From: Lingula anatina
Lineage: Eukaryota > Brachiopoda > Lingulata > Lingulida > Lingulidae
Length of the DNA stretch: 64,000 nucleotides
Direction of reading: 5' to 3'
NCBI RefSeq assembly: GCF_001039355.2
Contig: NW_019775831.1
Span: 79,044-143,043 of the forward strand
The position numbers and the translations under genes were made by a program. This document shows positions 1-11,232 of this stretch, piece after piece. The number at the start of each line of letters is the position of its first letter. Within the stretch, counting starts at the first letter, position 1. The notes beneath the pieces are model-generated. The model did not search any database, was not told where the DNA came from, and saw only the letters and a program-made list of their open reading frames with translations.

Positions 1-555
1 TTAAACAGTTTTTTGTGAAAATTTAATTTTTCACATATTGGCATTTTCAAGGTGTGACTTTAAAGTTCCATGATCTTGAAGACTTTTGCTTGTCACATTT
101 TCTGAATGTCCATGTTACTAATATTTTATTAATAACATTTGATTGTCATTATGCTGTTAAACATTATGTAATGTTGCATCAAAATTTGAAGAAACCCCTA
201 TTTTGGGCACTGCTCCTATGATGACCATTTAAGGGAAATCATGTCACTTACTGTTCTCAAACTTACAGGAAAGAAACATGGGTCTAACATACAGCTTCAA
301 TAGGCAACGCAGTCTGTTTGGTAAATTTTTCTGGCAATTTAACAGTTTTTTGTGAAAATTTAATTTTTCACTTATTTGCATCTTTATTTTCTGTTCTTTG
401 TCTGTACATTTGACAGCTTTGCTGCCTTGTTTTTTAATTCTTTATGTCATTTTTTGGCTAAAATTGAAATTTGCTCTATTTTTTATACATATAAAGGACC
501 ACGTTTAGACTAATATTTCTTCTTATCTATTAGCATTCGGTCACTCTATGAGCAC
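1..555. repeat. ~340-bp satellite-like repeat, end of array
   Basis: A unit beginning near base 1 with the motif ACAGTTTTTTGTGAAAATTT recurs near 340, giving a period of about 338 bp. The following stretch (about 375-440, with the motif TCTGTACATTTGACAGC) is nearly identical to 12367-12420, so this is the end of another copy of the repeat structure at 10.5-12.5 kb. No gene is visible. The left edge of the window cuts the array. Confidence 0.8.
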
Positions 556-815
556 TTGAGAATCCCCACTGGTCTAAAAAGAATTTTAAAAAACAACCAG
601 CGGATGTGAAATTACATGTTTTTCCTTATCATAGGCGGAACAGATGGCAAAAATGATCATCGTGCTTGTAAATTAATTCTAATGGAATAGCTAGCGTGTG
701 CACGCGACTCGTTCAAGAAGCTTTCCCCGACAAGGTTTTTTTAGTAACGAGCAAACTTAATTGCTTGGTCTACTTTCAGCCCTGCCAAGTGACAATGAGG
801 ATTGTAGATGTGTAA

Positions 816-853
816 GACTGCATTCCCACAGATTTTAGATTGATCTATCCCCG
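816..853. mobile_element. Solo terminus of the GACTGCATTCCC MITE family
   Basis: The sequence starts with GACTGCATTCCCACAG directly after a TAA trinucleotide and matches the termini of the complete copy at 23421-23635. It breaks off after about 38 bases, so it is a truncated copy. Confidence 0.65.
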
Positions 854-1138
854 GTCGCAATGCGCGATGCTTTCGAGTTACGGGACCCTGTTCTGTCGAA
901 GAACGAGCGTCATGTTCATTTAAAGTACTAGTATGCTGTTCATTTCAATCGACCAGCAATTTTTTTCATGGACCAAGAAGCGTGCAGCCACTCTTGGGAT
1001 AATCTTTCCCGAATAGATTTTAGATAGCTTTTGTTCCAATTGTTAACACACCTTCTCTACTGCCCATTTCAATGTGCTACATGTAGCTTGTACATGTCTG
1101 TGGGTTGCTAAAGTAAAATATATGCTTAGACTGGGTTC

Positions 1139-1284
1139 CCATACCTAAATCAGCTTGCGGGTAAAGGTTATTGCCCCCTAATAGCTTATTAGGCGTGACA
1201 GACATTTAAGCCGGTTACGTTAATAGCAATTTAGTGAGACCCCCAGTAAGATAGATCGATCCAAATATCTGTGGGAATGGTCCC
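1139..1284. mobile_element. MITE, GACTGCATTCCC family, PIF/Harbinger-like
   Basis: This is a short palindromic element of 146 bp bounded by TTA on both sides (1136-1138 and 1285-1287). The outer bases GACTGGGTTCCC and GTGGGAATGGTCCC are inverted copies of each other. The internal stretch (GACAGACATTTAAGC) is shared with 23.4 kb. A TWA target duplication is the known signature of PIF/Harbinger elements; the superfamily call is inferred from that. Confidence 0.7.
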
Positions 1285-1610
1285 TTACATGGACTTTATG
1301 TGTGTACTTCTTGAAAAAAAAACGCTTCTAAACTACAAATATAATTTCTCAAAATATAATCTCTAAAGGTTCATGAGCACTCGTAAAGGAGAATTTCAGT
1401 ACGAATACCATAGCAATATACGTGTACTTCACCTCTGTAATATCATTGTGTTTTAAGGAGGGTGCCTTAAAATTATTGTGTTTAGATTAGTGTTATTAAT
1501 CAAAACCACCGAGTAATGAACCTGCCAAGTTTCCTGGTCTAGACCATGGACCTAATTAGGGCCATGTCTAGACCATTATGTTCTATAGTGTAAGTTAATA
1601 CATCACTGAA

Positions 1611-1952
1611 GGACCGGTCATTATTTAAGTTGGAGGAGGGAAGGGGAACATGTCAAACCCCCCCCTCCAACCGAAATAAAGCTGAAAAAATCCCTGATAC
1701 ATTGAAACTTTTCGGGATCTCCCTTCCACATTGATTGAATAACTCAGCCACCCCCTCAATAAAACTATAGTAAAAAAGTAGTGTGAATTTTATATTTTTA
1801 ACTATGTCTTGTACGACAAGTCACAAAAATAATTTTTCTCAAGAACCCCTTATTATTTTTAAATTTCGAGACCCCCCAATATTTGCTCGAAAATTTTCAG
1901 GGCCCACATTTTCTCCTCCACTTCCCCCTCTAACTTAAATAATGACCGGTCC
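1611..1952. mobile_element. 342-bp inverted-repeat element (GGACCGGTC termini)
   Basis: The left end GGACCGGTCATTATTTAAGT is repeated in inverse at the right end (about 1930-1952), with the inverted match continuing into a C/G-rich stretch. The interior is non-coding and C-rich on the plus strand. It looks like a small non-autonomous DNA transposon. No clear target duplication was found, so the superfamily is unknown. Confidence 0.65.
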
Positions 1953-2061
1953 CTAAGTGGCGTTTCAGCCGATGCCATTCCATTCCTCCCGCTTTCCCAC
2001 GCGTTCACATATCTATTGACAACCTTTAACCTTCCTGGTTGAATCGATGCCATGTTATGAG

Positions 2062-2765
2062 TACGACGTCATTGGAAACGCAACGCAGATGTATACAGGG
2101 TGGACCATTAAAAAACTACCTATTTAACTTCACCTTTCAATTTTGATGTACATATAATTAAGATATTCTCAGCTTTTTTTTGCCAATTGTTCTATAAAGA
2201 TGATTATTTTAGCTTCCACATTCTGCAGAAATTGGAAACCTTTAAAGTATATATATTTATAGTCAAGTTTCAATGATAATGTGTTCTATCCACTCTCCTC
2301 GCTGCCGAATAACGGCAACCACACTAACATTGGCAGTGGTTTTTGCAATCATGTCTGTTCCTTACTTTTCTTCAAATGTTGACTTCAAGGTGTCTAGATC
2401 TTTCGGCTTTAAACATAAATTCTTTCCTTAAGGTACCCCGAAAAATCTCGGGGATTGACATCTGGCGAGTATAGTGGCCAAGAAAAGTCTGCACGTGCGG
2501 AGTGAGATGATGATTGGAATTAAAATGATTCATACTCATACCAGTAGCACATCAAGAAGGAAGTTGGTATTTTGTGCGTAATTTTAAACACATACAAAGG
2601 TCGCTTTGGCTAAGCATAAATATCTGGTTGGAAGAAAACAATTAAATTGATTGAAAGAGAACTGTTTTTTCCCTTGCGTTCGCATTTCTGTTTATAACGT
2701 ATATTTATACGTCGTCATTGGAAACGCAACGCACATGGAGGTCCATAAAAAACAACCTATTTTAC
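2062..2765 (-). mobile_element. Decayed Tc1/mariner-type transposase remnant
   Basis: On the minus strand, 2490-2427 reads W-P-L-Y-S-P-D-V-N-P-R-D-F-S-G-Y-L-K, the conserved segment around the last catalytic acidic residue of mariner-type transposases (family form WPPYSPDLNPCDFF). Flanking frames are broken by stops and shifts. A stretch near 2064-2130 (CATTGGAAACGCAACGCA, then a CCATTAAAAAAC-like motif) is repeated in the same orientation near 2709-2765, so two element ends or a local duplication are present. This is a fossil, not an active copy. It ends about 50 bp before the start codon of the SRCR gene. Confidence 0.7.
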
Positions 2766-2817
2766 TTAAGGACTTAAGGATAAGATATATGCAAATAACC
2801 TCACTCTCAGGTAAGAC

Positions 2818-4464
2818 ATGGAATCGACCAGAGGTGGAGGGAAATTGCTCTACGTCTTTTTCTTAATTTTAGGGACTCGTTCGGCGGTTTCGACTGCTTA
2901 TACTGTCATAGACACCTCGCCCACCGCGGATCTGACGTTAAGTTTATCAGATCAACCGTTCCACGTCAACAATTCCATCACAGTGCCGCCAGGGGTAACG
3001 CTGAATGTAGAACCTGGCGTTACCGTTAAATTCAGCCCTGCTGTCGGCGTGCGCGTTGAGGGACGGCTTTTGGCAGTGGGACAACAGGACAAACGTATAA
3101 TTTTCACGGCTGCAGACCCACCCAATGTTGAAAGAGATGATGAGCAGCCACCTGTTTGGTTCGATGGTGTCCGATTGGCTGGGTACTCCATGGAAAATCA
3201 TCATGGACGCCTGGAGCTTTTTTACCAAGGTATCTGCAGTGTAGAAAGTCTTTGTGTTTTTGGAGTTTTTGGAGTTTTTTTTTGTAAGTTGTCTATTAGA
3301 AAGGAATGTTGATTATGTGTTCGTCTCAAGTTTTCATTCTTATGAAATGACGGAACCATAAATGGCTGCCATCCTTTAAAATAAAAAATGTGCACCCTGA
3401 GCTAGTTGGCCCCCTTGACTCGTAGCAAGTTGGACCCTCATAATACCCACAAACCTAGAGAACTAGAGACCATTGTTGAAACAAACTCAATAGTTTGTTA
3501 AATAATTACCAGTTTAAAAGTGAATTTGTAAGTTTCTTTTAAAACGAAAATTATTCATTTTCATTCATTAAAAAACCTGCTCCATACCATTTTCAATTTA
3601 TTCTTAATTAAAAACAAAAAAATGATTGATAGATATTTTGGTTCTTGCAACGTGACGAAAACCTCGATAAATCTGCCTCATTTGAACTATTTATTCATCA
3701 AAGACTCTCGAAAATCAATTTAATAAATTAAAAAGTGTATTTCAAGGCGTTTACATGGGATACTTACTTCATTTTCGTACAGGGTGCCAACTTGCCCCGA
3801 CCTTGGGGCCAACTTGCCAACCACGGGGCAAGTTGCCCTCCATGACGTCAACTGCGTTTTTTGTCAAATTGTGAGCCATCTGGCATTAAAAATAATGACG
3901 TTGCATACGTATTTTATTTCATTGGACTTACTTTGAAACCGGTTTTGTTACTCTAACTCATTTTTAGTTGGCTAGTAAACCACATAAAGAGTACTTTTTA
4001 TCATTATTTGGCTTATTATTGGCTTATAATCATAGGAGCCGAGGTACATGCTAAATTACTACCCTTTCTTACATATTCAAATACATTAGTTCTAAATACA
4101 GTAGTCTTACCCCTCCCCCCCCCTACACAACCACATACAGGCGTTATTTTTTAATCGTTTTGAAATGTTAGCCCCCAACTTTCCTCTAGCCTGAATATCC
4201 ATCTCTACAAATGTTTGTTAAAGAGAACGTATACTTTTCTCCTTTCAGGTAGTTTTGGCACCGTTTGTCAGAATGGCTGGGGTAGCTCCTACAACACCAG
4301 CAACAACAGAGTTGTTGCTAGGATGTTGGGATATAAAACGTGTACCAAAGTATATAACCGAGGCAGTGGCACTGGAAGTATTCTTCTGAACAACGTGAGA
4401 TGCGATGGACATGAGAGTTCCCTCTGGGACTGTCCTCACGATGGGCTCCGTGTACACAACTGTT
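2818..4464 (+). CDS. Secreted SRCR / beta-helix protein (bark beetle-like), 5' exons only
   Basis: Two coding exons, 2818-3229 and 4249-4464, are joined by a phase-1 intron (donor gtatct, acceptor cctttcag). The first exon starts at ATG 2818 with a signal peptide (hydrophobic core LLYVFFLIL, residues 10-18). It continues with beta-helix repeats (VPPGVTLNVEPGVTVKF) typical of right-handed parallel beta-helix proteins of the bark/anakonda type. It then enters a scavenger receptor cysteine-rich domain that runs through exon 2 (GTVCQNGW, ARMLGYK, LNNVRCDGHESSLWDC, HNC). Extracellular scaffold or adhesion roles are known for that family; a role here is inferred. The frame exits at donor gtgagt (4465), but no further SRCR or beta-helix exon was found before the next gene at 14 kb. 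The model is therefore partial, or the gene is truncated. An acceptor-like CTCTCAG lies just upstream of the ATG, so a 5' untranslated exon is possible. Confidence 0.75.
3389..3842. repeat. GGGGCAAGTTGGC-type repeat in SRCR-gene intron
   Basis: Motifs of the form GTTGGCCCC and GGGGCAAGTTGCC occur repeatedly near 3395-3440 and 3783-3835, in partly inverted arrangement. The left end (GCACCCTGAGCTAGTTGG) and the right end (AGGGTGCCAACTTGCC) are inverted relatives. It is probably a small DNA element in the intron. No coding content is visible. Confidence 0.45.
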
Positions 4465-4825
4465 GTGAGTATCTTACTGATCTGTTATCTTTATTCATGT
4501 AATTACTACTTTTCAGAACCATGATACTGCAATTGTGTAATCTTTTGTAACAGCCTAAAGCCAATGTTAGGGGTGTTTCATTGTTTGGTGAATTTCAGAG
4601 TGATCTATCACGAAAAAAATTAACTTAATAACCAGGCGCCTTTTTTCACTACTAAACACAGAAAAGGCAGACTCGACACTTTTATTGACCCATTAGAGCC
4701 TACGTCATCAAAACAAACGGCAGCCATTCTGGAGGGAGACTGGAATAGTCTGCTGCGCATGAACAAGCCATGTCTGTAGTTCAGTTTTCGTTTTCTGTAT
4801 TTTCTTTGATATTTAACCGAGCAAA

Positions 4826-5060
4826 ATGATGAATTACTGCAGGTTATTTGATCGAGAGAAGATAACTAACTTTACAAGCGTTCACAGGCTGCCTGCAGTG
4901 GTAACAATCCATGGTGAAGGAACTAAAACCATAAACGGAGGAGAGACGGCGAGGTGGCTTTGAATCAAGACTCTTCGGAAAAGTAAAGGATAAAACTAAT
5001 TTATTTTATAGCAAAGAATGGAGAGCCAGCTGTGCAGATTTTACCATAAAAGAAAAAACA
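4826..5060 (+). pseudogene. Degenerate THAP-like zinc-finger domain
   Basis: The reading frame from ATG 4826 runs about 46 codons (HRLPAVVTIHGEGTKTI, GGETARWL) before a TGA. Related coding (KDKTN, EWRASCADF) continues in shifted frames to about 5045. The pattern C, then FxxVHRLP, then TARWL, then RASCADF fits a THAP-like fold with lost frame. It sits inside the inverted-repeat element and is most simply a relic of its DNA-binding protein. Confidence 0.5.
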
Positions 5061-5483
5061 GTAGAAAACCAAAGACCTAGGTGTGTACATTTGGGGCGCA
5101 CGTACACTACATACACGGTAAATAGTTAAAGTAGTGCCCAAAAAGTTTGGGTGGAGAGTGTGTTAATTAATTTGTTAAAACATGTGGAAATACCCAGGCA
5201 GGGTTTCGACTTTTATAATGAAGACTCACCTATTGCCTTGAGTGTAATTTGTTATCAGTTACGGTGCTCTCTAGATTTTATCGGCTGTCACCTACCTCTT
5301 TAATACCTGGTTAGATGTACCTTTTTTGCAGAAAGTCGAAACTTATATATTCCAAAAAAAGCATGTATTAGACCGAATGTAATTAAAATGTATGAAATAT
5401 TTTCAACGAAAAATAAGAAAAAACTGAATAATTTGTACAAATTCATTAGTATTGTGAATAAGGGGGTCAAGCCTTCAGGTTGA

Positions 5484-5507
5484 TGTATATATATATATAT
5501 ATATATA
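5484..5507. repeat. (TA)n microsatellite
   Basis: Alternating TA run of about 24 bases inside the 4.7-6.7 kb transposon. Confidence 0.9.
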
Positions 5508-7403
5508 TGCTCTCTAAACTGTAAATGTACAGTAAATGAGAATAAACTATTTCAATTTCAATTAGCATTATTGCCAATTAGTGTCAAGGCTATATTTGTA
5601 CTGTACACAGCTGAGCTGGGCCAATTAAATCAATTACCTGTATGAGGTGCATTTGGAAGTTAGTGGCTTAATTTTCGATTTGGTGTAGTGATAAGAGTAA
5701 CTTTATTTTGCAAGTAAATTCTACCTCAGGTGTAATTGACATCTAACCTCATGAAATGAATTTGCACTTTCCTCTGTAAAAATGTTAAATTCTGCTCCTT
5801 TCAACTGTAATGTTGTAAGTTACAATACGAATAAAAATCACTATTGTCATCTTTCTATTAATTTACATTTAGGAAATTGACTGGCATTTCCCACCAAGCC
5901 ACACTGATTGGGCGCAAGTAAATTATATATATATATAAAAAAAAAAAAACCCAGAAATGAAGATCAATTCATGAACTGACTTATTGTTATTTTACATTGG
6001 ACATCATAAATACATAAGTGTGAAAAATGCCTTGCTTCTGTGAATGACTGAATAATAATAAAATCCTAACATGTTGCTTATATGAATGATTTCATTCATG
6101 GTGAATAATAAACTCCCTCAAACAACAGTCTTGTTACATGTACTTTCTAATGAACCAATATGAAGTACAGGAATGCTGAAATAATTTCTGACAGCTTCAC
6201 GATGTAGAGATAAGCCATAACTGACAGCAATATTTCATGTCATACTTTATGACAATCCTGCATACATTCTTCCTTGAGTCCCCAAGGGTTTATCCTGATG
6301 ATCAGCTCAAATTTCTCCTTATATCTATCCTTTATGAAAAAAGTTGCTTCTATGTAAGGTTAAACTTATGATTACACATTAAACTCTCTCAAACTATAAC
6401 TGTTATTACCCAATGAACAAGAAAAATGAAGTACAAGATAACTGAACTATCTTCTGACAACACGATGTTGGATAAGTAGCATTTGGTAGGATTTCATGTG
6501 TTTAGACTGTCTTGAGTTCATATTGGTCGATCCTGCTGAGCAGCTGAAGCTTCAGCTTGTATATATCCTTTTCCCTTTGGTGTACTTGATCGCGATATGA
6601 AGTTTATTTTATTTTATTTGGTTCACCTATATTACCGCTACTATTCCCCGTCGTTCATTCCCTCCAGCATGGCCGCGGGACTAGTGTTACGGAGCAAATA
6701 TGACGTCACTGTAATGGGTTAATAGGTGACAGTTAGGGCCTATTTTTTTGTCTACAACATGTGAACATTTCTCTTAACCTAGGTTTTTTGTTTATTTGTC
6801 CATTTTATTTCTAACATGAAAGCTTGCACATGTGTAGAATGGAATATAATGTAAGTTCAGGTATCAAAACATCATCAGTATTTCTTGTACGTAAGTGAAT
6901 ATTGCAAAAGTTTTTGTTGCGCAGTGTTTGAAACATTCCAGACAACCGAAGGAATTAAGACGAAACCTTTTAAAGTTAGTCAGTAAGACAGAACTTATTA
7001 CCAAAAAAGACAAAAAGTGAACTGTGGTCAAAAGTCTGCTAGAAAGGAAAACAACACAAATCATTTTCTGTGTTACAGTTAGTCCACAAATCATTTGTTC
7101 TAAATGCAGTCCTAGTGTGCTGTTCTGAATGCGCTGACAGGGTATAACAGCAATAGACATATTCAGAGAGCGCATCAGTCTAATCTTTGAACAGATGACT
7201 TTCTTCAAACAGATTGCCTTTTGTTCATTTCACAAGTGATATTGTAGTCTGAGTCGATCTTGCGAGGGTTTCAGGTTTTGGTCTTTTATGTGGAACGTTT
7301 GAATATAGCTCTTCAAAACTGTTGAGGCACTCGTTTTTCGTCTTTGACCCCAATAGACTACAATGTAACTGCTGTAGTCGTTGGGGTTGTGTAGTCAACC
7401 CCT

Positions 7404-9705
7404 TTAGTTTTTATGTACAGACACAGATGTGTCTGTACATATACCCATCATCTGCGTCTGTCGTCGCCGTCGTCGCCGTCGTTGCCGTCGTCGCCGTGCA
7501 CTTTTACCGATAACAGGATAAGTGGAAAACCATTTTACCTTTTGACTTGAAACTTGCAGAACTAATGAATATTCATAATNAGAGTGAAGTCCATGTCTGG
7601 GTGGGGTCACTCATCATCTTCTTTGTCCTGTAAAAAGAAATGAAAAACAAGATTAGATTTTTTCAATTTACCCATAACATCAACCACCAAAAATAAAATT
7701 TACTAACCTTAGTTAGGATCCAAGAGTGACTTCGATGTTTGGGTGGGGTCGCTCATCATCTTCTTTGTACTGTAAAAAGAAATAAAAAACAAGATTAGAT
7801 TTTTTCAATTTAACCATGTCACCATCGCAAAAAAATTATATTTACTAACCTTAGCTTGGATCCAAGAGTGACTTCGATGTCTAGGTGGGATCGCTCATCA
7901 TCATCTTCTTTGACCTATAAAAAGAAAAAAAAACAAGATAAGATTTTTTCAATTTACCCATCCCACCACCGCCAAAAACTAAAATTTACTAACTTTAGCT
8001 TGGATCCAAGAGTGAAGTCCATGTGCGGGTGGGGTCCCTCATCATCTTTTTTGTATTGTAAAAAGAAATAAAAAACCAAGATTAGATTTTTTCAATTTAC
8101 CCATGTCACCATTCCAAAAAAATAAAATTTACTAACCTTAGCTTGGATCCAAGAGTGAAGTCCATTTCCGGGTGGGGTCGCTCATCATCTTCTTTGTCCT
8201 GTAAAAAGAAATGAAAAACAAGATTACATTTTTTTTTTTATTTTCCCATTCCACCACCACCCCCAAAAAAAATTTACTAACCTTAGCTACAATCCAAGTG
8301 TGAAGTCCATGTGCGGGTGGGGTTGCTCATCATCTTCTTTGTCCTGTAAAAAAAAATGAAAAACAAGATTAGATTTTTTCAATTTACCCCCCCCCCCCCA
8401 AAAAAAAAAAAATTACTTACCTTAGCTTGGATCCAAGAGTGAAGTCCAATACAGATGTTGTCGCTCATCATCTTCTTTCTCCTGTAAAAAGAAATGAAAA
8501 ACAAGATATGTTTTTTTCTATTTACCCATCCCACCACCCCTCAAAAATAAAATTTACTAACCTTAGCTTGGATCCAAGTGTGCAGTCCATGTCCAGGTGG
8601 GGTTGCTCATCATCTTCTTTGTCCTCTAAAAAGAAATGAAAAACAAGATTAGATTTTTTTCAATTTACCCATCCCACCACCACCAAAAAATATATTTACA
8701 AACCTTTAATTCTTGATCCGATAACTAGTCCATGTCTGTATGGAGTCGATCAGGAGATTTTTTTTCAATTTACAACCCCCCCCCTTCCAAAAAAACTATA
8801 TAATTTCCAGAATGATTAACCAATAAGACAGGTTTTTCAACTGAAGCTATGTTTACATTTTATACTACCTTTCTTTGTTTGAGTTCTTAAAGTTGGAGAA
8901 GTAAAAGTGACATGGTTTTCCTTTAATGGTCACTGTGATGGCAGTGCCCAAAATAGGGATGTGTTCAGTTTTGATGCAATATTACAAAATGCTTAACAGC
9001 ATAATGACCATTAAGTTTTAATAATAAAATAAAAGTATAATGGATATTCAACAAATGTGACATGGAAAGGTTTTCAAGGTCATGGAAGTTCAGAGTCACA
9101 CCTTCAAAATACCAAAATGTAAACAAGAGATAACTGTACTGAAATGATTTTCTTTCCATTTTCAACACCTTTTTTGCATAAAACAAAATGAGCAATTTAC
9201 TGTCACTTTTAAATGATCAACTAAGAAAATTGTTGACATAGGTAAAATATCAATAGAACAATTTCTCCATTCTCAGATTCTGAACATAGTGAATGATTGA
9301 ATCTGACAAACTGTAAAGATATGAGTTTTTTCCATTTTTGAAACTTTATTACGCAATACACAATAACAGGTTTACCATCATTTTTATAGAATCAACTAAC
9401 AATATTGTTAAAATGCAGAAAATGTCAAAAGAACACGTTGACATATCTAATTAGTTAAAAAATGAGGCTGTTAACATGCCTAAGAATTAAATCTGAGAAA
9501 AAAACACTTATTTACAAAAATAAGGCATAACTTCATCAAAACTTGCGTAATTATGAATATTTATCAGTTCTGTAAGTTTCAAGCCAAAAGGTAAAAAAGG
9601 TTTTCCACTTATCGTGTTATCAGTGAAAGTGCACGGCAACGACGGAGACGACAGACGCAGGTGAAGGCTATGTGTACAAACACGTGTCTGTACATAAAAT
9701 CAATA
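7404..9705. mobile_element. Inverted-repeat-bounded segment enclosing a 142-bp tandem array
   Basis: The left stretch 7404-7580 (TTTTATGTACAGACAC, CTGCGTCTGTC, GTCGCCGTC runs, GGTAAAATGG-like) returns in inverse at about 9541-9705 (AATATTTATCAGTTCTG, AGGTTTTCCACTTATCG, GACAGACGCAG, GTGTCTGTACATAAAA). The arms are about 160-175 bp. They enclose the tandem array (7570-8720) and one arm of the larger fold-back. A single unresolved base (n) lies at 7580. No transposase was found. It resembles a fold-back type DNA transposon. Confidence 0.65.
7570..8720. repeat. Tandem array, ~142-bp unit, about 8 copies
   Basis: The phrase GGATCCAAGAGTGA recurs with small changes near 7716, 7858, 8003, 8149, 8290, 8429 and 8570, with degenerate copies at both ends (7580 and about 8712). 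Each unit contains GGTGGGGTCGCTCATCATCT, then a TGTAAAAAGAAATGAAAAAC stretch, then an A/C-rich joint. The short open frames through the units are by-products of the repeat, not genes. Confidence 0.9.
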
Positions 9706-11232
9706 CACAAAAGGGAAACACACTCAATCACACTTGAGAGAAAATGCACATCAGCTTTAGAAGAGAAACACGACAACCAAACAATCGTGACCTAAATAGG
9801 GCATGTGAAGGTTTTGGTTCTAGCCTCAAAGGGTATTCAACTTTCAAGAACGACCTAGAAACATGGACGTAGGAAGGATATGACAGAATATAAATGAAAA
9901 GAGAGTAAGACACGGTGACACTAACCCATCTCCAGTAGCTTGGATTTCAGTCCATTTACGATTACTTTTTCTGCGGCGATTATTCGAGGTCCGGGCTAAG
10001 AGCTGAGTGCTATTTGTACATGTACATTTCCCAGAGCGAAGAGTTCGCATGGATTGAAGGGTCGAATCCACAGAAGTACACCATAGGGAAAAGACGAAAC
10101 ATTCGATGTTTTGTGCTAGTAAATAAACTATCCTCAGGTGCGATGCATTGACATAGGATCACATGTGATTTGAAGGCCGTTGCCCGATGAAAACCGCTCT
10201 CACTTCGCGTCCTTTGTACTCCTCTGGAGTGAAACGCAACATGTCCATCCCGCTTCACAATTGCCCGCCATTAGACTTCCAACCTTAGATTGTCGGCTGG
10301 GGGCGTTGCTGTCGCCAGCATCCTGTCAGTTTGAACGCGGGGGTGTCGTATGAGAATGAGACCCAAATTTCATTATTGCATTGTATATACACCAACGTTT
10401 GAAATGCATTCAGCGTTTTCCTACCTAAACTTTTTTGTTTAAACAGAAAACAACGCGCATTTACCTCGGAGGGAAGAATCAATGTACGGCTATAAAAGTT
10501 TTTGGAGGGAAACCACGCATGCTATTTTTACACCGGCAGAGAGTTCTTAGGCATGTTAACAGTCTCATTATGGAACTAATTAGATATGAAAAGGTGTTGT
10601 TTTGAAATTCGGTGCTTCTTAACAATATTGTTAGTTAATTATATAAAAATGACAGTAAACCTGTTATCGTGCATTGTGTAATATTAAATAAAGTATCAAA
10701 AATGGAAATTAACTCATCATTGCAGTTCGTCAGATTCATTCATTCACTAAGTTAAGAATCTCAAATGGAGCAAGTTGGACATTTAAAATTGTTCCATTGA
10801 TATTTTTTCTATTGACAACATTTTTTTAATTGATCATATAAAAATGACAGAAAATTGATTTTGTTTTATCTAAAAAAAGGTGTTGAAAATGGAAATAAAC
10901 TCTTCAATACAGTTATTTCTTGTTTACACTTGGGGATTTTCAAAGTGTGACTCAGAACTCTATGGGCTAGTCACCTTTTTTGAATATCCATGATACTTTT
11001 ATTCTATTACTAAAAAAATTATGGTTATTATGCTGTTAAGCATTGTGTTATATTGCATCAAAATTGAACAAACCTTATTTTGGGCACTGCCTCCATAGTG
11101 ACCGTGAAAGGAAAACCATGTCACTTGCTCTTCTCACACTTACAGGAAAGAAACATAGGACTGAAATACAGCTTCAGTTGGAAAATCTGTCTCATTAGTT
11201 AATTTTCTGGAAGTTATAGAGGTATTTTTGTA
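8795..11232. repeat. Large fold-back inverted repeat (~690-bp arms, ~1.05-kb spacer)
   Basis: Arm 1 (8795-9487) is the inverse of arm 2 (10541-11232). Examples are TTCTTAGGCATGTTAACAG at 10544 against CTGTTAACATGCCTAAGAA near 9470, CAATATTGTTAGTT against AACTAACAATATTG, and ATTTTGGGCACTGCC against GGCAGTGCCCAAAAT. Identity looks moderate to high along the whole length. The spacer (9488-10540) is a different sequence and contains a TATAAAAG motif at 10491. Transcripts across this would form a long hairpin. Confidence 0.75.

Larger units (their letters stand above)
556..1610. other. Intergenic stretch with MITE pieces, no gene seen
   Basis: No convincing coding exon is seen. The stretch holds a solo MITE terminus (816-853), a short GC-rich piece at 860-885 shared with 54577-54600, and one complete MITE (1139-1284). 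Confidence 0.6.
4675..6735. mobile_element. ~2-kb terminal-inverted-repeat transposon carrying a broken THAP-like domain
   Basis: The segment 4680-4752 (GACCCATTAGAGCCTACGTC through CCATTCTGGAGGGAGAC) is the inverse of 6643-6727 (CCCTCCAGCATGGCC through GTAATGGGTTAATAGG), giving imperfect terminal inverted repeats of about 80 bp. Inside, from 4826, the plus strand reads MMNYCRLFDREK and then a HRLPAVVTIHGEGTKTI segment. This resembles the THAP-like DNA-binding domain found in several animal transposon proteins, but stops and a frameshift follow. A second internal feature is an imperfect duplication (about 6110-6330 and 6385-6575). No transposase core was recognised, so it is decayed or non-autonomous. 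Confidence 0.6.

Noticed and set aside
7322-7610. Open frames with runs of Val/Ala or Arg near 7.4-7.6 kb
   Set aside because: They translate a GTC/GCC trinucleotide-rich inverted-repeat arm on both strands. This is a composition effect, not a gene.
7856-8639. Short plus-strand frames starting MDPRV
   Set aside because: They are successive copies of the 142-bp tandem repeat read in the same frame.
10481-10500. TATAAAAG as a promoter
   Set aside because: It fits the TATA consensus but lies in the spacer of the fold-back element and has no gene downstream on either strand. A match of this length is expected by chance in AT-rich DNA.
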